Source: Phocoena phocoena
Lineage: Eukaryota; Chordata; Mammalia; Artiodactyla; Phocoenidae
NCBI RefSeq assembly: GCF_963924675.1
Contig: NW_027077447.1
Span: 682,406 to 746,405 of the forward strand
Reading direction: 5' to 3'
DNA length: 64,000 nucleotides
The notes beneath the pieces were generated by a model, which searched no databases, had not been told where the DNA came from, and saw only the letters and a list, made by a program, of their open reading frames with translations. The position numbers were made by a program, and so were the translations under genes. This document shows, in pieces, positions 60,119 through 64,000 of the stretch. Each line of letters starts with the position of its first letter. Position 1 is the first letter of the stretch.

Positions 60119-60958
60119 GGAGGCCCTCCAACTCCAACCTCCAGAGAGATAACCGGGGGCAACGGGGCACCATGACGACCCGTGTGACCATCACTTGACC
60201 TGGAGTTTCTCTCATAAAACAACAAGAGTGTGTCCCAAAAGAGTAGACTACTGCTTGCAGTACTTACTGTACCCAGAGGGGAGCTAATAATCTTGGCGGG
60301 GGAACCGTATATCATGCTGTCACCATAGAAAAGCCTACAGACACCCTGATGATGGTGGCCAATAAGACCGGCTGGACTCCTGTTTACTTCCAAAGGCTCT
60401 TGACTCAGTGACCATCATGATCCTTCATCACCACTGACCCTGGACTGTCTGGGAGCTGAGCAGGCAGGATCCTGACACCTGGTGCTGTTTTTACGTTAAT
60501 TCAGGGGCCTAATGGAAGAAAGCGCAGACTGTTGGTCAGAGCATCTAGGCTGGCAGAAACGGTCAGTCAGAGCATCTAGGCTGGCAGAAACGGTCAGCCT
60601 AAGGTGGCCGAACAAATGTGGGGCGGAGTGAAACTGGACCTCACAGCGCCACTGCACATCTCCTTTCTGGACCCTTAAAGGTCATTAGAATCTATAACAC
60701 TTCCAATACTGGTGCTCAGGTGGACGAGCAGGGAGGCAGGAGGCCTGGGGACAATCAACGTCACCTGGAGGCTGCTGGGGAGAAGTTCTGACCCTCGCCC
60801 ACGGGTATGAAGCCTCCTAACTCAGCACTCAGCAGTTACAGAAGAAGGGTCTGCACCCGCAGCACTCCAAGAATGAGGAAAGGGACAAAAGGCAGAAGAG
60901 AAGTTTGTCCCAGGCAAAGCCCCTTAAAAATGCCTGGGAGATAAAAATAGAATCTGGG
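60119..60958. other. Unassigned stretch between pol and LTR-like tail (copy 2)
   Basis: Counterpart of 36,640-37,479, including the 31 bp tandem duplication at 60,535-60,597. Confidence 0.4.
60535..60597 (+). repeat. 31 bp tandem duplication (copy 2)
   Basis: GTCAGAGCATCTAGGCTGGC begins at 60,535 and 60,566, as in copy 1. Confidence 0.9.
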
Positions 60959-61359
60959 CAATAAAATAAAGTCTAACCATTTTTATCCTTTGTGCTTTGT
61001 CTAATTTCAGGTGCTCCTAGTGTCCCGCATACAGAGGTTCCACACCCGGCACTTCAGACCAGATTTCCTAGAGCAGAATGGCTCGATGACACTTCAGCTC
61101 CTGGGGCCCAGTTCAGACTCCGTGACATAGAGCCTGAGCTGCAGCCAACCAGGTCCTCGAGAGCTCAGCCCCCTCCCTCCCAGTGACTCTGACAGGATCT
61201 CTACACAGCAGCCCAGCCCACAGCCCACAGGGTAGCACCTCTCCATTCTCTGATCAAAATATAAAGTTTCCTTTGCTTTTGAACCAAACTCAGTCTCGAT
61301 CTATTGGCTCCAATGACACTGGGCAGGGGGACACTTGTTGGCGTCCACTCTGGAGGATC
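60959..61359 (+). mobile_element. Possible retroviral LTR remnant (copy 2)
   Basis: Counterpart of 37,480-37,880 with the same polyadenylation-type signals. Tentative for the same reasons. Confidence 0.4.
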
Positions 61360-61686
61360 AGTAACAGAAATTGAGAACATTGTAACTTCAATGAACAGAT
61401 GTGTGAGCCAAACTGTAATTAACATAGAACAGTGTATAAGGCTCGGGTAAAATAAGATGTTTCTAACACTTCCATTTGATATTTCCATCACTTTCTTATA
61501 AGCAAGTTCAGTGAAAAGGTTTGTCTTCTTTGTCAGGTCAATATTAGAGAAACAAAGTGATTTCTTTCCAAGGATGTACATCTAATAATCTTGGTTAAAG
61601 CTTCAATCTTGTTTTAAATGCTTTTGCATTGAAAATGATACCTCTCTTTCAGCTCCCCCATTTCTGAGAAGCATAAAATCTTATAA
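61360..61686. other. Unassigned AT-rich stretch (copy 2)
   Basis: Counterpart of 37,881-38,207. No recognised feature. Confidence 0.35.
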
Positions 61687-61863
61687 TTTATTATTACCAA
61701 AGGGAAATGGTAGGAGGAGGGATAAATTAACAGTTTGGGATTAACACATACACACTGCTATGTATGAAATCATCAGCAAGGAACTACTGTATAGCACAGG
61801 GAACTACACTCAATATTTTGCAATAACCTATAAGGGGAAATGATCTGAAAAAGAATAGATATT
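61687..61863 (+). mobile_element. L1 3'UTR fragment (copy 2)
   Basis: Counterpart of 38,208-38,384 and apparently identical over the stretch read. Confidence 0.85.
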
Positions 61864-62078
61864 TTTATTGACATCATCCATCAATGACAGTAAAAATGGA
61901 ATCTAAGGGAAGACAGTGGTGAGTGCTTCTGACCCTGAAGACTTCAATCATCTAAAGTTTGGACTCTGCCTACTTCCCAAGGCCCTTAATGAACATATGT
62001 GTAGCCGTAGCTTAAAAAATTCCCCAGTTTGGGTTGCGGAGAGACACTGATATTTAAAATCCCCTGGTGTTCTCCTCA
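61864..62078. other. Unassigned junction sequence (copy 2)
   Basis: Counterpart of 38,385-38,599. Nothing recognised. Confidence 0.4.
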
Positions 62079-62697
62079 CATGAATGGGACCCTTCCTACA
62101 CCTAAAACATGCCTGTCACACCCAGAGGATGGTATACCGTCTGATCGGGAAAAGTTTGGAAAAGGCATCTCATCTCCTCATCTCTTGGTGCTAGGGTTCA
62201 CCACTCCAGCGTCTTTACTAACAGTCTCCCCACTTGGAGATGTCAGCACTGTCAACATCCTGTTGCATACAGTTTGGAATTTGTCCAGAGGATGAAGCAG
62301 AAGGAGGAGGAAAAATGAGAGACAAGTCCTAGGTGTTCGGACAGGCACATGCCACTCTAATTTCCAATCAGGAAGACGAATTGACCAAAGGCTAGGGTTG
62401 CCCATGGAAACAGAATAGGGCTTGAGGAATCCTGATGCTTTGTGGCCAGTTCCCATAAACACAAGTTGGAAAATGGAACTCAGGGGCACTAAAATTCACG
62501 AAACTGCAGAATTGAAAATATCTATCACTGAAAAATGTCTTGAGGAAAGTCAGAGAAAAGGACTTGTAAGCAACGGAGAATGGCAGGAAAGGGATTGGAA
62601 GAGGTAGAAAGGACTTGCCATTAAGCACAAGAAAAGGGGCTGAACATTGCCAACATTGCAGTTGGCCAAAAAGGGTGTATGCGTCTTTTTCTGTATA
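62079..62697 (+). repeat. Divergent satellite fragment, second half (copy 2)
   Basis: Counterpart of 38,600-39,218, ending at the decayed edge palindrome. Confidence 0.88.
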
Positions 62698-64000
62698 TAT
62701 TCAAGAAAAGGGCATACACTTTTTTAGCCAACCAAACAGGTGGGCACTGGAAATCAATACTACAAAACATATCACTTTGCATCAGTCAGAAGAGCCGTCC
62801 TCATAAAGTGTAAACACCAGAAATGCAGGACAGGGCAAGGAGAAAAGGGAGCCCTGTGAGTCTTATAGTGGAAATGTATATTGCCAACGGTCACTCTGGA
62901 TAAGTCTATTGTGTTTACTAAAGCATCTAAAAAATGAGCTACCGAGCACAGGGCACTTGCACTCATGGACGTATATCTTGGGAAAAACAAAAATCGAGAG
63001 GACACAGGCACCCCAATGTTTACCACCTCTCTGTTTAAAAGATCCTCGACTAGGATATAACTTAAATGTATCTGCAGAGAAAAAACGGACAGAGATGTGG
63101 TGCTTATGTAGACTGGAATATTACTCAGCCTGGAAATCAATGAAATACGGCCAGTTATAACAACTCCAGAGGAGTTATGTGTGATCATTCGAAGTCACAT
63201 AATTCAAAAAGAAAAAGACATAAGATATCACTAATACATGGAATGTTAACATGGCTACACATGAACTGAATTACAAAAGAGAAGAGGGTTTCAAATTAAG
63301 AAAACCAACTTATGCTTCCTTAAGGGGAAAGGTGAGTTGGGGTGCTGCATAAAACCAGAGACTGAAATTAGCACAGATACCATTCCATAAGCCAAATATG
63401 TAATAGACAAGACCTACTCCTTGCTCAACGAAATGGACTCAACACGCCATATTCAATGCCTACGAATATACCGGATTAGTAAGAATGTTAAAACCCATGG
63501 ACTTATATGTCTCCGTAAGAGAATCAAGCGCGTGTACAGCGGCATGAACGAAGCAGTGAAAATCCGATAAATCCCATTATTAAAATAAATTTCAAAAACG
63601 AAACACAATGACAGTGAAATAGGTAGCAATTCTTAAATAATTCACTCAGGGCATGTGATGCAACCTGGATTTACCACATCTACACCCAGAGCTGGTTGAG
63701 ACATAAGGCTGGACACTTCAGGCTGATAGCATTGGTGAGTTTCGGTGAACAAATGCACATCATTTGAAGTCATACTGCATGGTACTCATTCCAAGGGTTC
63801 CAACTCTCCAGGTTCAAGGGATTCTTTCTTCAGCTAAAACATGCGTGGAAAACGCCGAGTATGGTCCACCGTGTGATTAGGAAACGATTTAAAATGCATC
63901 TCAGTTTTCGTATCCTGGTCCTCGTGTTCACCATTCCAGACGGTTTACTAACACTCTCCCCGCTTGGAGAGTCAGTGCCTTTAACCTCCTGTTTGGCACA
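62698..64000 (+). repeat. Edge satellite monomer, cut by window end (copy 2)
   Basis: Counterpart of 39,219-40,521. It retains L1-like coding (LEYYSAWKS at about 63,115). It differs from copy 1 more often in its second half (for example GCACATCATTTGAAG against GCAGATCCTTTGAAG), as if satellite parts exchange with other monomers faster than the non-satellite block mutates. Confidence 0.9.

Larger units (their letters stand above)
47833..64000 (+). repeat. Composite duplicated block, copy 2 (truncated by window)
   Basis: Direct repeat of 24,355-40,521 with the same content and order. The offset shifts from 23,478 to 23,479 at a one-base insertion in the L1 pyrimidine tract (CCCTCTTGTGTC at about 49,440). 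The two copies are separated by about four to five ordinary monomers. Confidence 0.9.

Noticed and set aside
24355..64000. Duplication as a pure assembly error
   Set aside because: The copies differ by real-looking scattered substitutions, an indel and a conversion-like cluster, and are separated by ordinary monomers. Two joined haplotypes cannot be fully excluded, so it is kept as a check rather than a conclusion.

Overview
The window is a block of mammalian, almost certainly cetacean, heterochromatin-type repeat DNA; I see no intact protein-coding gene. The organism call rests on three things. L1 3' ends of a type I recognise from whales and other cetartiodactyls are present. The dominant tandem satellite has a ~1,746 bp unit. 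The literature describes a 'common cetacean satellite' of about 1.75 kb (about 1.58 kb in dolphins). The unit length favours a non-delphinid whale, but that is inference.

Layout. 1-24.46 kb holds 14 head-to-tail satellite monomers (M1-M14), read here from palindrome centre to palindrome centre with spacings of 1,741-1,750 bp. A divergent 15th monomer (24.46-26.88 kb) is split by a 5'-truncated antisense L1 with target-site duplications. At 26,881/26,882 the satellite stops inside its palindrome and a different, GC-rich array begins (26.88-32.24 kb). That array has a 592 bp unit, itself built from eleven ~53 bp subunits. It is followed by a 1.1 kb satellite remnant (32.24-33.37 kb), then a 5.2 kb non-satellite block (33.37-38.60 kb). 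The block contains an L1 3' end, a minus-strand promoter-plus-first-exon-like fragment, a decayed class I endogenous retrovirus pol fragment, an LTR-like tail and an L1 3'UTR scrap. Satellite resumes at about 38.6 kb and runs to 47.9 kb. From about 47.84 kb to the window end, everything from about 24.36 to 40.52 kb is repeated in the same orientation at an offset of 23,478-23,479 bp and at roughly 99% identity.

Internal logic. Each satellite monomer has a 72 bp perfect or near-perfect palindrome, then ~800 bp recognisably derived from the 3' end of an L1 (the C-terminus of ORF2 plus 3'UTR, plus strand), then ~850 bp of unidentified sequence. Monomers fall into sequence classes (A/B in the first half, a/b in the second) that occur in all combinations, so exchange or conversion between monomers has been active. 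Edge monomers are more divergent and more L1-like than core monomers.

Inferred order of events: an L1-derived satellite formed; an edge monomer received an L1; the 592 bp array and the 5.2 kb block became embedded; the whole composite was duplicated with five intervening satellite monomers. All short ORFs in both strands are best explained as by-products of these repeats.
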